Shown here: one piece after another, positions 28,584-38,517 of the stretch
How positions within the stretch are numbered: the stretch's first letter is position 1
Layout of the letters: the number at the start of each line of letters is the position of its first letter
Origin: Actinomadura luzonensis
GTDB lineage: Bacteria > Actinomycetota > Actinomycetes > Streptosporangiales > Streptosporangiaceae
Length of the DNA stretch: 64,000 nt
Assembly: GCF_022664455.2 (NCBI RefSeq)
Contig: NZ_JAKRKC020000001.1
Span: 1,054,001 to 1,118,000, forward strand
Direction of reading: 5' to 3'
Made by a program: the position numbers and the translations under genes
Notes under the pieces: generated by a model
The model's database searches: none
Seen by the model: only the letters and a program-made list of their open reading frames with translations
Told to the model about the DNA's origin: nothing

Positions 28584-28660
28584 CGGCGGGCGCGTGACGG
28601 CGGGCGCGTGACGGCGGGCGCGTGACGGCGGGCGCGTGACCGCCCGCGCCGGCGGCGCGG
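28580..28660. repeat. four 14-bp tandem repeats and hairpin between yyaL and the PBP gene
   Basis: GTGACGGCGGGCGC is repeated four times from 28580 to 28635, starting inside the yyaL stop codon region. The last unit and the following CGCCCGC can form a GC-rich hairpin. It may act as a terminator for the convergent genes. Confidence 0.7.
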
Positions 28661-28661
28661 G

Positions 28662-30806
28662 TCAGCCGTTGGGGCCGTTGGTGCGGTCGAAGCCTGAGGG
28701 GCCCTGGTCGGTGCCCGTGGAGGGCTGGTCGGGCTGGTCCTGGAACGGCTGGTCGGTCTGCTCGGGCTGGTCACCGCGCTCGTTGTTGCGGCCGTTCGGC
28801 TCGTTCTGCCGGTTGTCGCCGGGGTCCTGGGTGGGCGGCGCGTCGGTGAAGGCCGGCTCGCTCGGGCCGGGCTCCGGCGTGTTCCAGTCGCGGGACGGCG
28901 GCGTCGCGTCCTGCTGCGGCTCGTCGCCACGGCCCCGGTAGGACGGGGACCAGCCGTCGCCGCCGTAGCCGTACTCGGACGGCTCGGGGAACTCCTCGAC
29001 CGGCTCGCCCGCCATGGCCTCGGTCATGAACGCCCGCCAGATCTGCGCGGGGAGCTGGCCGCCGAACTGCGTGCCGTACCCGGGGATCTTCACCGTGGCG
29101 TTGTCGTCGCGGAACATGTCGACCGCGACCGCGAGCTGCGGCGTGAACCCGTTGAACCACACCGAGCGCGAGTCGTCCGTGGTGCCGGTCTTGCCGGCCA
29201 CCGGCCGGTCGTAGAGGCGGGCGGCGGTGCCGGTGCCGTACTTGACGACCTGCTGCATCGCGTACGTGGCGTCGGCCGCCGCCTGCTCGCCGACCACCTT
29301 GATCTCGGCGGGCTTGACGACCTCCTTGTGGCCCTCGCTGTCGGTGACCGACCTGAGCACGTGCGCCTCCACGTGCACGCCCTTGTTGGCGAAGGTGGAG
29401 AAGCCGGAGGCGTTCTGGACGGCGCTGACCGACGACACGCCGAGCGGGAACGACGCGGCCGTGCGCTGGGTGAGCTGGCTCGCCGGGATGCCGGCCGCCT
29501 CCGCGGTCTCGGCCACCTTGTCGAGACCGACCTTCTGCCCGAGGTCGACGAAGGCGGTGTTGACCGAGTTCTGGGTGGCCTGCACCAGGTTGATCTGGCC
29601 GTAGGAGCGGCCGCTGTCGTTGGGGATGGGCTTGTCGGCGGAGGCCACCCGGAGCGGCGAGTTGCCGTTGACGCGGGTGGACAGGTCGAAGCCGTTGTCG
29701 AGCGCGGCGGCCAGCGTGTACGGCTTGAACGTCGAGCCCGCCATGACCTTGGCCGAGAAGGCGTTGTCGTAGTCGTAGCGGTCGGGGTCGCCGCCGTAGA
29801 AGGCGACCACCTCGCCGGTGGCCGGGTCGACCGCCGCGAGCCCGGTGCGGACCTTCTTCGGCGTGTTGTCCGGCAGCACCTCCTTGACCGCCCGCTCGGC
29901 CGCCGCCATGAGCTTCTTGTCGAACGTCGAGACGATCTTGAGCCCGCCGCTGTTGATCTCCTCGTCGGTGTAGCCGCGCCGGTTGAGCTCGTCGGTGACC
30001 TGCTGGAGCATGTAGCGGGTCTGGCCCTTCAGCTCGAACGGCTTCTTCGGCGCGATCAGCTCGGGGAACCTCTGGGCGGCCACCTGCTCGGGCGTCAGCG
30101 CGCCGATCTGGCCCATGGCCTGCACCACCGACCTCCAGCGGGCCTGCGCCGCCTGGAGGTCGGCGCCCTCGGGGTCGGCGAAGCGGCTCGGCTGCTGGAT
30201 CACCGAGGCGAGGTAGGCGCCCTCGGCCACGCTGAGGTCCTCGACGTCCTTGCCGAAGTAGGCGCGGGCGGCCGACTGGACGCCGTTGGCGCCGCGGCCG
30301 AAGTAGATGGTGTTGAGGTACTGCTCCAGCACCCAGTCCTTCGACTTGGACTGGTCGACCTTCATCGCGATGAGGATCTCTTTGAACTTGCGGGTGACCG
30401 AGCGCTCCTGGCTCAGGCCGCTGTAGTAGTTGCGGACGAGCTGCTGGGTGATCGTGGAGCCGCCCTGGAGCTGCTGGCCGCTGACGGTGGACCAGACGGC
30501 CCGCGCGGTGCCCTTGACCGAGACGCCGGCGTCCTCGTAGAACGAGCGGTTCTCGGCCGCGATGACCGCCTCGCGCACGTGCTCGGGCACCTTGGACAGC
30601 TCGACCACCTTGCGGTCGACGCCCTGCCGGGCGAGGACGGTCTTGCCGTCGCGGTAATAGATCACCGAGCCCTGCGCGGTGGCCTGCTTCTGGGTGGTGT
30701 CGGGAATAGGAGTCATGGCCCACGCGACCGCGAAAAGCCCGACGAGAACGAGGAATCCAGCCCCTATACAAATCAGCAGAAGCCGGAGAATCCGCCGTTT
30801 CGGCAT
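28662..30806 (-). CDS. class A penicillin-binding protein (transglycosylase-transpeptidase)
   Basis: 714 residues. One N-terminal membrane helix (LLLICIGAGFLVLVGLFAVAWAM) is followed by the GT51 transglycosylase with EAVIAAENRSFYEDAG and GGSTITQQLVRN. The transpeptidase has the nucleophile motif STFK, SVN in QNSVNTAF, and KTGT. The last 90 residues are a low-complexity Pro/Gln/Asp/Asn-rich tail outside the cell. It polymerises and cross-links peptidoglycan. ATG 30806 has AGGAGACGGA just upstream. Confidence 0.95.
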   Translation of the reverse strand: MPKRRILRLLLICIGAGFLVLVGLFAVAWAMTPIPDTTQKQATAQGSVIYYRDGKTVLARQGVDRKVVELSKVPEHVREAVIAAENRSFYEDAGVSVKGTARAVWSTVSGQQLQGGSTITQQLVRNYYSGLSQERSVTRKFKEILIAMKVDQSKSKDWVLEQYLNTIYFGRGANGVQSAARAYFGKDVEDLSVAEGAYLASVIQQPSRFADPEGADLQAAQARWRSVVQAMGQIGALTPEQVAAQRFPELIAPKKPFELKGQTRYMLQQVTDELNRRGYTDEEINSGGLKIVSTFDKKLMAAAERAVKEVLPDNTPKKVRTGLAAVDPATGEVVAFYGGDPDRYDYDNAFSAKVMAGSTFKPYTLAAALDNGFDLSTRVNGNSPLRVASADKPIPNDSGRSYGQINLVQATQNSVNTAFVDLGQKVGLDKVAETAEAAGIPASQLTQRTAASFPLGVSSVSAVQNASGFSTFANKGVHVEAHVLRSVTDSEGHKEVVKPAEIKVVGEQAAADATYAMQQVVKYGTGTAARLYDRPVAGKTGTTDDSRSVWFNGFTPQLAVAVDMFRDDNATVKIPGYGTQFGGQLPAQIWRAFMTEAMAGEPVEEFPEPSEYGYGGDGWSPSYRGRGDEPQQDATPPSRDWNTPEPGPSEPAFTDAPPTQDPGDNRQNEPNGRNNERGDQPEQTDQPFQDQPDQPSTGTDQGPSGFDRTNGPNG

Positions 30807-30916
30807 TCCGTCTCCTCTACCCCTTCGCACCTTCGACCCCCCTCAGTCGTAAGCCTGCAAGCTGGGCAAACGCCAAGGGTAAACGATCGACACCGGTGCC
30901 CCGTCCCATACCGATA

Positions 30917-32618
<1,702 letters not shown>

Positions 32619-32842
32619 TTTGTCCCGACTTGTCCTGGGCGATCAGCACCATATGGGATCGCCACCACCACCAGACCCGTCACGACGCCGCCCGCGGGCC
32701 GGCCGGCCCCTGGACCCCGGCCGGGTCCTCTTCGATCCCCGCGGGCAGGCGCCGCACGACCAGGCCACCAGGGCCGCCGCCGGCGCCGGCGCCTGACACT
32801 GCGTAATATTCTGGTCACGAATCGAAGGGGGCTGGTTCGGGG

Positions 32843-34270
32843 ATGCGTTACAGAAGGCGCGGCGTCGCGCTGCTGGCGGCGCTGGTCAGCGCGCTCGCCT
32901 GCGCGCCCGCGGACCAGCCGCCCCCGTCCGCCGGCCCCTCCACCGCCGAGGCGCGGACGGTCTCCGACGCCCGCGCCGGCGCGCCCGGCATCGGCGACGC
33001 CGACTTCCCCAGGGACGGCAACGGCGGCTACGACGTCGCCCATTACGCCATCGCGGTCGACTACACGCCCGCCACCAAGCGGCTGGAGGGCGTCACCACC
33101 ATCGAGGCCGCCGCCACGCAGGCCCTGTCGAGCTTCAACCTCGACCTGTCCGGCTTCGAGGTCAGCAAGGTCACGGTCGACGGCGCGCCGGCCGGCTTCT
33201 CCCGGCAGGGCCAGGAGCTCACCGTCCGGCCGGCCCGCGCGATCGGCGACGACGCCCGCTTCACCGTCGAGGTCGCCTACGCCGGCGTGCCCGCACCCGT
33301 CCAGGACGCCGACAACCTCGGCGTCTACGGCTTCATCCCCACCGCCGACGGCGCGTTCGTCGCCGCCGAGCCCGACGGCGCCAAGACCTGGTTCCCCGCC
33401 AACGACCACCCCGCCGACAAGGCCACCTTCGACTTCGCCATCACCGTGCCGGCCGGCGTCACCGCCCTCGCCAACGGCGAGCTGACCGGCCGCCCCGCCA
33501 CCGCCAACGGCCGCACCACGTGGCGCTGGCGCGAGCGGCGGCAGATGGTCACCTACCTCGCCACGGCCACGCTGGGGCGCTTCGAGCTGCGCGAGGGCCG
33601 CTCCGGCGCGGGCACCCCGGTGATCGCCGCCGTCGATCCGGCCTTCAAGAAGTCGCTGGACCACGTCTACGAGACCTCCGGCGAGGTCACCGACTACTGG
33701 GCCACCGTGTTCGGCCCCTACCCGTTCGACTCCACCGGCGGCGTCGTCGACGACTACGCCGCCGGCTACGCCCTGGAGAACCAGACCAAGCCGATGTACG
33801 GCGGCTTCGACCCCGACGAGACCATCATCGCCCACGAGCTGGCCCACCAGTGGTTCGGCAACAGCCTGAGCATCCGGCGGTGGCAGGACCTCTGGCTCAA
33901 CGAGGGCTTCGCCACGTACGCGGAGTGGCTGTGGGCCGAGCACAAGGGCAAGGGCACCGCCGAGGCCAGCTTCGCCCAGAACCTCGCCCGCCCGGCCGAC
34001 GACCCCATGTGGGCCTACCCGCCGGGCCGCGCCAAGCCCAACGACCTGTTCAACCAGTCCGTCTACACGCGCGGCGCGATGACCCTGCACGCCCTGCGCA
34101 AGGCCGTCGGCGACAAGACGTTCTTCGCGCTGCTGCGCACCTGGACCGCCGAGCACCGCTACGGCCACGTCACGACCGACCAGTTCGTCGCGCTCGCCGA
34201 GCGGATGTCCGGCAAGGACCTCGGCCCGCTCTTCGACGCCTGGCTCTTCCAGCCCCGACGCCCGTCCTGA
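32843..34270 (+). CDS. secreted M1-family metallopeptidase (lipoprotein-like)
   Basis: 475 residues. The N-terminus has a hydrophobic segment ending SALACAP, a possible lipobox. The M1 N-terminal beta domain is followed by the catalytic domain with the zinc motif HELAHQWFGN and the downstream glutamate in LWLNEGFATYAEW. The exopeptidase motif is altered to GYALENQTK, where most M1 enzymes have GAMEN. It probably trims peptides outside the membrane. Upstream, 32619-32842 is gene-free apart from a doubtful 47-codon frame. Confidence 0.91.
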   Translation: MRYRRRGVALLAALVSALACAPADQPPPSAGPSTAEARTVSDARAGAPGIGDADFPRDGNGGYDVAHYAIAVDYTPATKRLEGVTTIEAAATQALSSFNLDLSGFEVSKVTVDGAPAGFSRQGQELTVRPARAIGDDARFTVEVAYAGVPAPVQDADNLGVYGFIPTADGAFVAAEPDGAKTWFPANDHPADKATFDFAITVPAGVTALANGELTGRPATANGRTTWRWRERRQMVTYLATATLGRFELREGRSGAGTPVIAAVDPAFKKSLDHVYETSGEVTDYWATVFGPYPFDSTGGVVDDYAAGYALENQTKPMYGGFDPDETIIAHELAHQWFGNSLSIRRWQDLWLNEGFATYAEWLWAEHKGKGTAEASFAQNLARPADDPMWAYPPGRAKPNDLFNQSVYTRGAMTLHALRKAVGDKTFFALLRTWTAEHRYGHVTTDQFVALAERMSGKDLGPLFDAWLFQPRRPS

Positions 34271-34342
34271 CCAGGGCGGCAACGTTTCTCGTCGGCCGAG
34301 CCAAGTAAAGGTGTAAGGCGAACGACGAACAGGGAGTGGGGC

Positions 34343-34891
34343 ATGCGCCTCAATGAGGACCCCGCGGCCTTCGAGGCCTTCTACCGCCGTCACGTCGAGG
34401 CCGTGCTGAGGTTCGTGACGCGGCGGGTGAGCGACCCGCACCTCGCCGCGGACCTGACGGCCGACATCTTCGTGGCGGTGCTGGACTCGGCGCACACCTA
34501 CGTCCCCGGCCGTGGCAGCGAGGTGGCCTGGCTGTACGGCATCGCCCGCAACGTCGTGTCGGCCCAGCACCGGCGCGCGGCCAGGGAGGCCCGCGCCGGC
34601 GGCAGGCTGGCCGGCCGGCGGCTGATGGACGACGACGACCTCACCCGCATGGAGGAGCGGATCGACGCCGAGCGCCGCATGCGCAGCGCCTGGGAGGCCC
34701 TGGCCGGGCTTCCCGAGGGCGAGCGCGCCGTGCTGGAGCTCGTGGCGATCGACCAGCTCAGCCTGAAGGAGGCCGCCGCGGCACTGGGGATCGGGCAGGT
34801 GACCGCCCGGGTCAGGCTGCACAGGGCCCGCCGGGCCCTGGCGGACGTCGCTTCGCCGGCATCCGTGTACCTGGAAGGACGACAGGCATGA
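34343..34891 (+). CDS. ECF-type RNA polymerase sigma factor
   Basis: 182 residues. Region 2 (AFEAFYRRHVEAVLRFVTRRV, LTADIFVAV) and region 4 (LPEGERAVLELVAIDQLSLKEAAAALGIGQVTARVRLHRARRAL) are both present. The stop overlaps the ATG of the next gene, so the pair is coupled. GGCAACGTTT at 34278-34287, just past the peptidase stop, resembles an ECF -35 element and could drive autoregulation, though a matching -10 is not obvious. AGGGAGTGGGGC precedes the ATG. Confidence 0.89.
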   Translation: MRLNEDPAAFEAFYRRHVEAVLRFVTRRVSDPHLAADLTADIFVAVLDSAHTYVPGRGSEVAWLYGIARNVVSAQHRRAAREARAGGRLAGRRLMDDDDLTRMEERIDAERRMRSAWEALAGLPEGERAVLELVAIDQLSLKEAAAALGIGQVTARVRLHRARRALADVASPASVYLEGRQA

Positions 34892-35571
34892 GCAGCTTCG
34901 AGGAGCGCCTTCTCAGTGCACTCAAGTCGGAGATCACCACGAGAACGGCGGACGACATCATGACGACCACGGCGACACCCCCGATGGAGCAGGCGCGGAC
35001 GGGCCGCGGACGGCGGCTGGGCTTCGCGGTCGCGGGCGTGGCGGCGGCCGCGGCGGCGGTCGTGGCGCTCGGCGGGACCGTCTTCCAGCAGCCCGCGTAC
35101 GCCGTCACCAAGGCGGCCGACGGGACGGTGGACGTGCGGATCAGCGCCTTCACCGACCCCGGCGGGCTGGCGGCCGAGCTGGGACGCAACGGCGTCAAGG
35201 CGGTCGTGGACTACCTGCCGGAAGGGCAGACCTGCCAGGCCGTGCGCGGCCGGCCCGCGGACCTGGCCGGCAGGTTCTCCGGCCGGATCGGGCGGAGCGG
35301 CGACGGGATCTCCTTCGCGATCATGAAGGGGCAGGTGCCGGCGGGAGCGACGCTCGTGCTGGCGGTGACCAAGAGCAAGGACGGCGACGACCGGCCGCCC
35401 ACGGCCACCTCGCTCTCGGTGGTGCAAGGCGAGGTGGCGCCCTGCGCGCCCACCTCGTTGCCGCTGCCGTCATCCGGAGGGGGCGGCACGGACGAAGGGA
35501 AGAAGGACGACGGGCCGAGCCTGCGCACCCACGAAGGCGACGGTCCGGGTCTGAACGAGGAGACCGGCTGA
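34888..35571 (+). CDS. single-pass membrane protein coupled to the ECF sigma factor
   Basis: 227 residues. A cytoplasmic N-terminus of about 45 residues, one Ala/Val-rich helix ([18 protein letters not shown]) and an extracellular domain with two Cys (GQTCQAVRG, VAPCAPTS) fit a membrane partner of the sigma factor. It lacks a visible HxxxCxxC zinc motif, so a classical anti-sigma role is unproven. It ends with a charged low-complexity tail. A strong hairpin follows. Confidence 0.76.
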   Translation: MSSFEERLLSALKSEITTRTADDIMTTTATPPMEQARTGRGRRLGFAVAGVAAAAAAVVALGGTVFQQPAYAVTKAADGTVDVRISAFTDPGGLAAELGRNGVKAVVDYLPEGQTCQAVRGRPADLAGRFSGRIGRSGDGISFAIMKGQVPAGATLVLAVTKSKDGDDRPPTATSLSVVQGEVAPCAPTSLPLPSSGGGGTDEGKKDDGPSLRTHEGDGPGLNEETG

Positions 35572-35588
35572 CACCCTCACCCCCGGAC

Positions 35589-35630
35589 GGCCCGGCGGCT
35601 CTCCCTTCCCGAGCAGCGAGCCGCCGGGCC
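35589..35630. terminator. bidirectional hairpin terminator
   Basis: GGCCCGGCGGCTC and GAGCCGCCGGGCC form a perfect 13-bp stem with a 16-nt loop between the convergent sigma-operon and ROK genes. No T-run follows, as is usual in high-GC actinomycetes. Confidence 0.62.
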
Positions 35631-35644
35631 TCCGGGCCCTCGTC

Positions 35645-37141
35645 TCAGGGGTTGGCGGGCGGGGTCCAGTAGCTGCCGGCGGCCAGGAGCAGGGCGGCGG
35701 CGCCGATGAGGCCCGCCTCCTGGCCCAGGGCGGCGGGCAGGACCTTCACGCGGCGGGCGAACCCCATGCGGGCGTGCTCGCGCAGCGCCTCCTCCAGCGG
35801 GCCGAACAGCGGCTCCCCCGCCTGCGACAGGCCGCCGCCGATGGTGACGACGTCCAGGTCGCACAGGTGGGTGGCGGAGGCGATCGCGATGCCCAGCGCC
35901 CGCCCGGCGCGGCGCATCGCCCGCACCGCGGCCGGGTCGCCGGCGCGGGCGTCGGCGGCGAGCTGCCGCGCGGTGACGGCCCGGTCCTCCCGGTACGGGT
36001 CCCCGGCCGCTGCCCGATCCCCCACCCGATCACCGGCCCGATCACCGGCCCGATCACCGGTCCGATCACTCGCTCGACCATCCGCCCGATCACCGGCCCA
36101 ACCACCTGCTCGACCACCCGCCCGATCACCGGCCCGCTCATCGGGCCACTCATCGGGCCGGTCACCGGCTCGGTGGCCCGTCAGCACGTCTCCGACGGTC
36201 CGCTCGCCGGGGCCGCCGGTCCTTCGACCGGTGCGCCCGGCACCGCTCGGCTCCGGCTCCGGCTCCGCATCGGCGAGCACGACGGCACCGGACGCCCCCT
36301 GCGCGCCCCCGGGGGCGGGCGCGCCGGCCCCTGCGGGAGCGGCCGGCCCGGTCCGGCCGGCCGGCGCGACCGCTGAGGTCGAAGGGGCGGCCGCAGTCGA
36401 AGGGGCGGCCCCAGTCGAAGAAGTGGCCGCAGCCGAAGAAGCGGCCCCAGTCGAAGAAGTGGCCGCAGCCGAAGAAGTGGCCGCAGCCGAAGAAGCGGCC
36501 CCAGTCGAAGAAGTGGCCGCAGCCGAAGGGGTGGGCGCGGTCCCGGTGGTGGGGTGCCAGCCGTGGGCGAGGGCCCACGCGACGAGGGCCGGGCCGCGGG
36601 CGACCGCTTCCAGGCAGCCGTACCCGCCGCACCCGCAGCGCGGCCCGCCGTCCGGCTCGACGATAACGTGCCCGATGTGCCCGGCGTTGCCGGTGCCGCC
36701 GTTGACGAGCCGCCCGTCCAGGACGAGCCCGCCGCCGACGCCGGTCGAGACGACCATGCCGAGCATGTCGGCGCTCCCCTGCCCGGCCCCGCGCCAGTGC
36801 TCGGCCACGGCCAGGCAGACGGCGTCGTTGTGCAGGCGCACCGGCAGCCCGGGGAAGCGCGCGGCGAGCCGGGCGCGCAGCGGGAAGCCGCGCCAGCCGG
36901 GGATGTTGAGCGGCGAGACCTCGCCGTCCGGCCAGGACATCGGCCCGCCGCAGCCGACCCCCACCCCGTCCGGCCGCTGCCCCTCCACCAGGGGGTCGAC
37001 GAGGTCGATGAGCGTCCGCCACAGCACCTCGGCCGAGGCCCTCTGCGGGGTGGCGGTCCGTACGGTGCCGGTCACCGTGCCGTCGGAGGTCACGAGCCCG
37101 GCGGCCATCTTGGTGCCGCCGACGTCGATCGCGAGGATCAC
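35645..37141 (-). CDS. ROK-family sugar kinase with a large low-complexity insertion
   Basis: 498 residues against about 300 usual for the family. The N-terminal half is a normal ROK kinase: phosphate motif IDVGGTKMAAGL, catalytic NDA in RLHNDAVCLA, STGVGGG, and the zinc site GHIGHV...CGCGGYGCLEA. Residues about 200-385 are a foreign-looking stretch of Ala/Ser/Thr hexapeptide repeats, then Pro/Gly/Glu-rich and GDRAGDR-type repeats. The kinase then resumes with VTARQLAADARAGD and DVVTIGGGLSQAG. Glucose or a related sugar is the likely substrate. The frame stays open through the whole insertion. Confidence 0.88.
   Translation of the reverse strand: MILAIDVGGTKMAAGLVTSDGTVTGTVRTATPQRASAEVLWRTLIDLVDPLVEGQRPDGVGVGCGGPMSWPDGEVSPLNIPGWRGFPLRARLAARFPGLPVRLHNDAVCLAVAEHWRGAGQGSADMLGMVVSTGVGGGLVLDGRLVNGGTGNAGHIGHVIVEPDGGPRCGCGGYGCLEAVARGPALVAWALAHGWHPTTGTAPTPSAAATSSTGAASSAAATSSAAATSSTGAASSAAATSSTGAAPSTAAAPSTSAVAPAGRTGPAAPAGAGAPAPGGAQGASGAVVLADAEPEPEPSGAGRTGRRTGGPGERTVGDVLTGHRAGDRPDEWPDERAGDRAGGRAGGWAGDRADGRASDRTGDRAGDRAGDRVGDRAAAGDPYREDRAVTARQLAADARAGDPAAVRAMRRAGRALGIAIASATHLCDLDVVTIGGGLSQAGEPLFGPLEEALREHARMGFARRVKVLPAALGQEAGLIGAAALLLAAGSYWTPPANP
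36027..36172. repeat. 12-bp tandem repeats inside the ROK kinase gene
   Basis: Degenerate copies of CGATCACCGGCC occur in tandem, encoding GDRAGDR-type units on the minus strand. The period is a multiple of three, so length changes keep the frame. Confidence 0.75.
36378..36532. repeat. 18-bp tandem repeats inside the ROK kinase gene
   Basis: About nine copies of an 18-bp unit related to GTCGAAGAAGTGGCCGCA encode six-residue Ala/Ser/Thr units on the minus strand. Confidence 0.8.
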
Positions 37142-37169
37142 CGCCGGCCCGCCGGGCCGGAGTGGAGGC

Positions 37170-38354
37170 TCATGGCGTGCCCGACAGGCTGGAGAAGACC
37201 AGGACGGAGGCGGTGAAACCGTGCACGTGGTTGTTCCCGGCGACGGGCCCGACCTCGCCGGCGGCGAAGAAGCCGGCCACCCCGATCGGCCCGAGCGTGT
37301 CGCGCAGCGCGACGGGGTCGTGGTCGGCGGTGCCGAACATCGCCGACCCGCGTCCGTTGCAGGAGAACAGCAGCGCCCCGTCCACCCGGCCGAGTTGTTC
37401 GCGGTGGGCGTCCAGGACGTCGTACAGGTCCTCGTCGGCGGTGGCGGCGTCGCGCACCTGGAAGCGCACGGTGCGGCCGATCTCGACGATGTCGCCGATG
37501 GCGACGGCCTCGCGTTCGGGGTCGATGCCGATCACGCCGCGGATGAGGAAGTCGCCGCGCTCGTGGCGTTCGGCGTACTCGTCCATGGCGATGCCGATCT
37601 GCAGGCCGGCGGCGACCAGCTCGCGGTCGTCCTCGTCCAGGTCGCTGACGATGTCCTCCAGCCGGGCCAGGGCGGGCTGCCCGGCCAGCTCCAGCAGCAG
37701 GTTCTCCTCCGACGCGGTGACCACCATGCTGGGCCCGATCGGCCGGCAGCCCTGGCTGACCACGGTGCTCACCTTCAGCGGCCCGCTGAGCAGCACGCCG
37801 ATCGCGCCCTCACGGTAGACCTTGCCGTCCGCGAACAGCCGCACCGAGCCGCGCCCCTGGAGCCCGTTGGCCAGGCCGCCGATGAGCGGCAGGTCGCCGA
37901 GCACGTCCACCGAGCGTTCGACGAAGGCGTCGGTCGGGAAGCTGTACGGGTCGGACAGCAGGATCGCCACGTGGTCGTCCGGGCTGCGCTCGGGCAGCCC
38001 GACGACCACGAACTTGTCCTCGGCCGCCAGCGTGTCCAGCGCGAACGTGGTGAGCCTGGCCCCTTCCAGGGTCGCCGCCCAGGCGCTCACGGCGGGCGTC
38101 AGCTCCACCCCCTGCCCGTCGCCGATCACCCCCGTGGCGCTGCAACCGATCACGTGCGCGCCGGGCGCGAGCTCCATCGCGGCCTGACCGGCCCGGGCGA
38201 CGTCGTCCGGGTCGTCGCCGCAGATGAAGAAGCAGACCAGGTCCGCCTGACCGCTGAGCCTCGACAGGGCCCGGCCGACGGCGTTCTGCGCGGCCACCAC
38301 CAGGTCGGAACCCACGGCGAGGCCGTCGGCGAACCGGCTCGTCATCAAGGCCAC
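37170..38354 (-). CDS. FIST-domain sensory protein
   Basis: About 394 residues. The N-terminal FIST core (VCFFICGDDPDDV, VIGCSATGVIGDGQGVE) and FIST-C region (FNG-like ALLFSCNGRGSAMFG, PIGVAGFFAAGEVGPVAGNNHVHGFTA) are complete. FIST domains bind small ligands, perhaps amino acids, and usually occur in signalling proteins; here no output domain is attached. GTG 38354 was chosen for GGGAGG 8 nt upstream; ATG 38375 is also possible. The gene is divergent from the MoxR-like ATPase and followed by the ROK gene after 28 bp. Confidence 0.86.
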   Translation of the reverse strand: MALMTSRFADGLAVGSDLVVAAQNAVGRALSRLSGQADLVCFFICGDDPDDVARAGQAAMELAPGAHVIGCSATGVIGDGQGVELTPAVSAWAATLEGARLTTFALDTLAAEDKFVVVGLPERSPDDHVAILLSDPYSFPTDAFVERSVDVLGDLPLIGGLANGLQGRGSVRLFADGKVYREGAIGVLLSGPLKVSTVVSQGCRPIGPSMVVTASEENLLLELAGQPALARLEDIVSDLDEDDRELVAAGLQIGIAMDEYAERHERGDFLIRGVIGIDPEREAVAIGDIVEIGRTVRFQVRDAATADEDLYDVLDAHREQLGRVDGALLFSCNGRGSAMFGTADHDPVALRDTLGPIGVAGFFAAGEVGPVAGNNHVHGFTASVLVFSSLSGTP

Positions 38355-38517
38355 GCGTCTCGCCTCCCTCGACATGTCCAAGTTCCCTAGGTCCGGATTC
38401 TCCCCACTAAAGGGACAAGCACGCACACGAACCGTCACGCAATAGTCAAGATCCGAAATCTCCGCTGGTTGCGGAAGGCCCTGCCACATTCCCCTCAGGG
38501 GACGTAGTCTCGAACCC

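Noticed and set aside
32653..32796. Possible 47-codon frame between hppD and the M1 peptidase
   Set aside because: No ribosome binding site, Pro/Arg-rich composition and no recognisable feature; it is probably non-coding spacer.
36027..36532. Tandem repeats considered as a CRISPR array or satellite
   Set aside because: Units are 12 and 18 bp with no unique spacers and lie in frame within a kinase gene, so they are coding repeats.
35706..38390. Long plus-strand frame of 894 codons opposite the ROK and FIST genes
   Set aside because: It is antisense to two genes with clear domains, its protein is low-complexity Arg/Pro/Ala, and it shows no motif. High GC content keeps stop codons rare on both strands.
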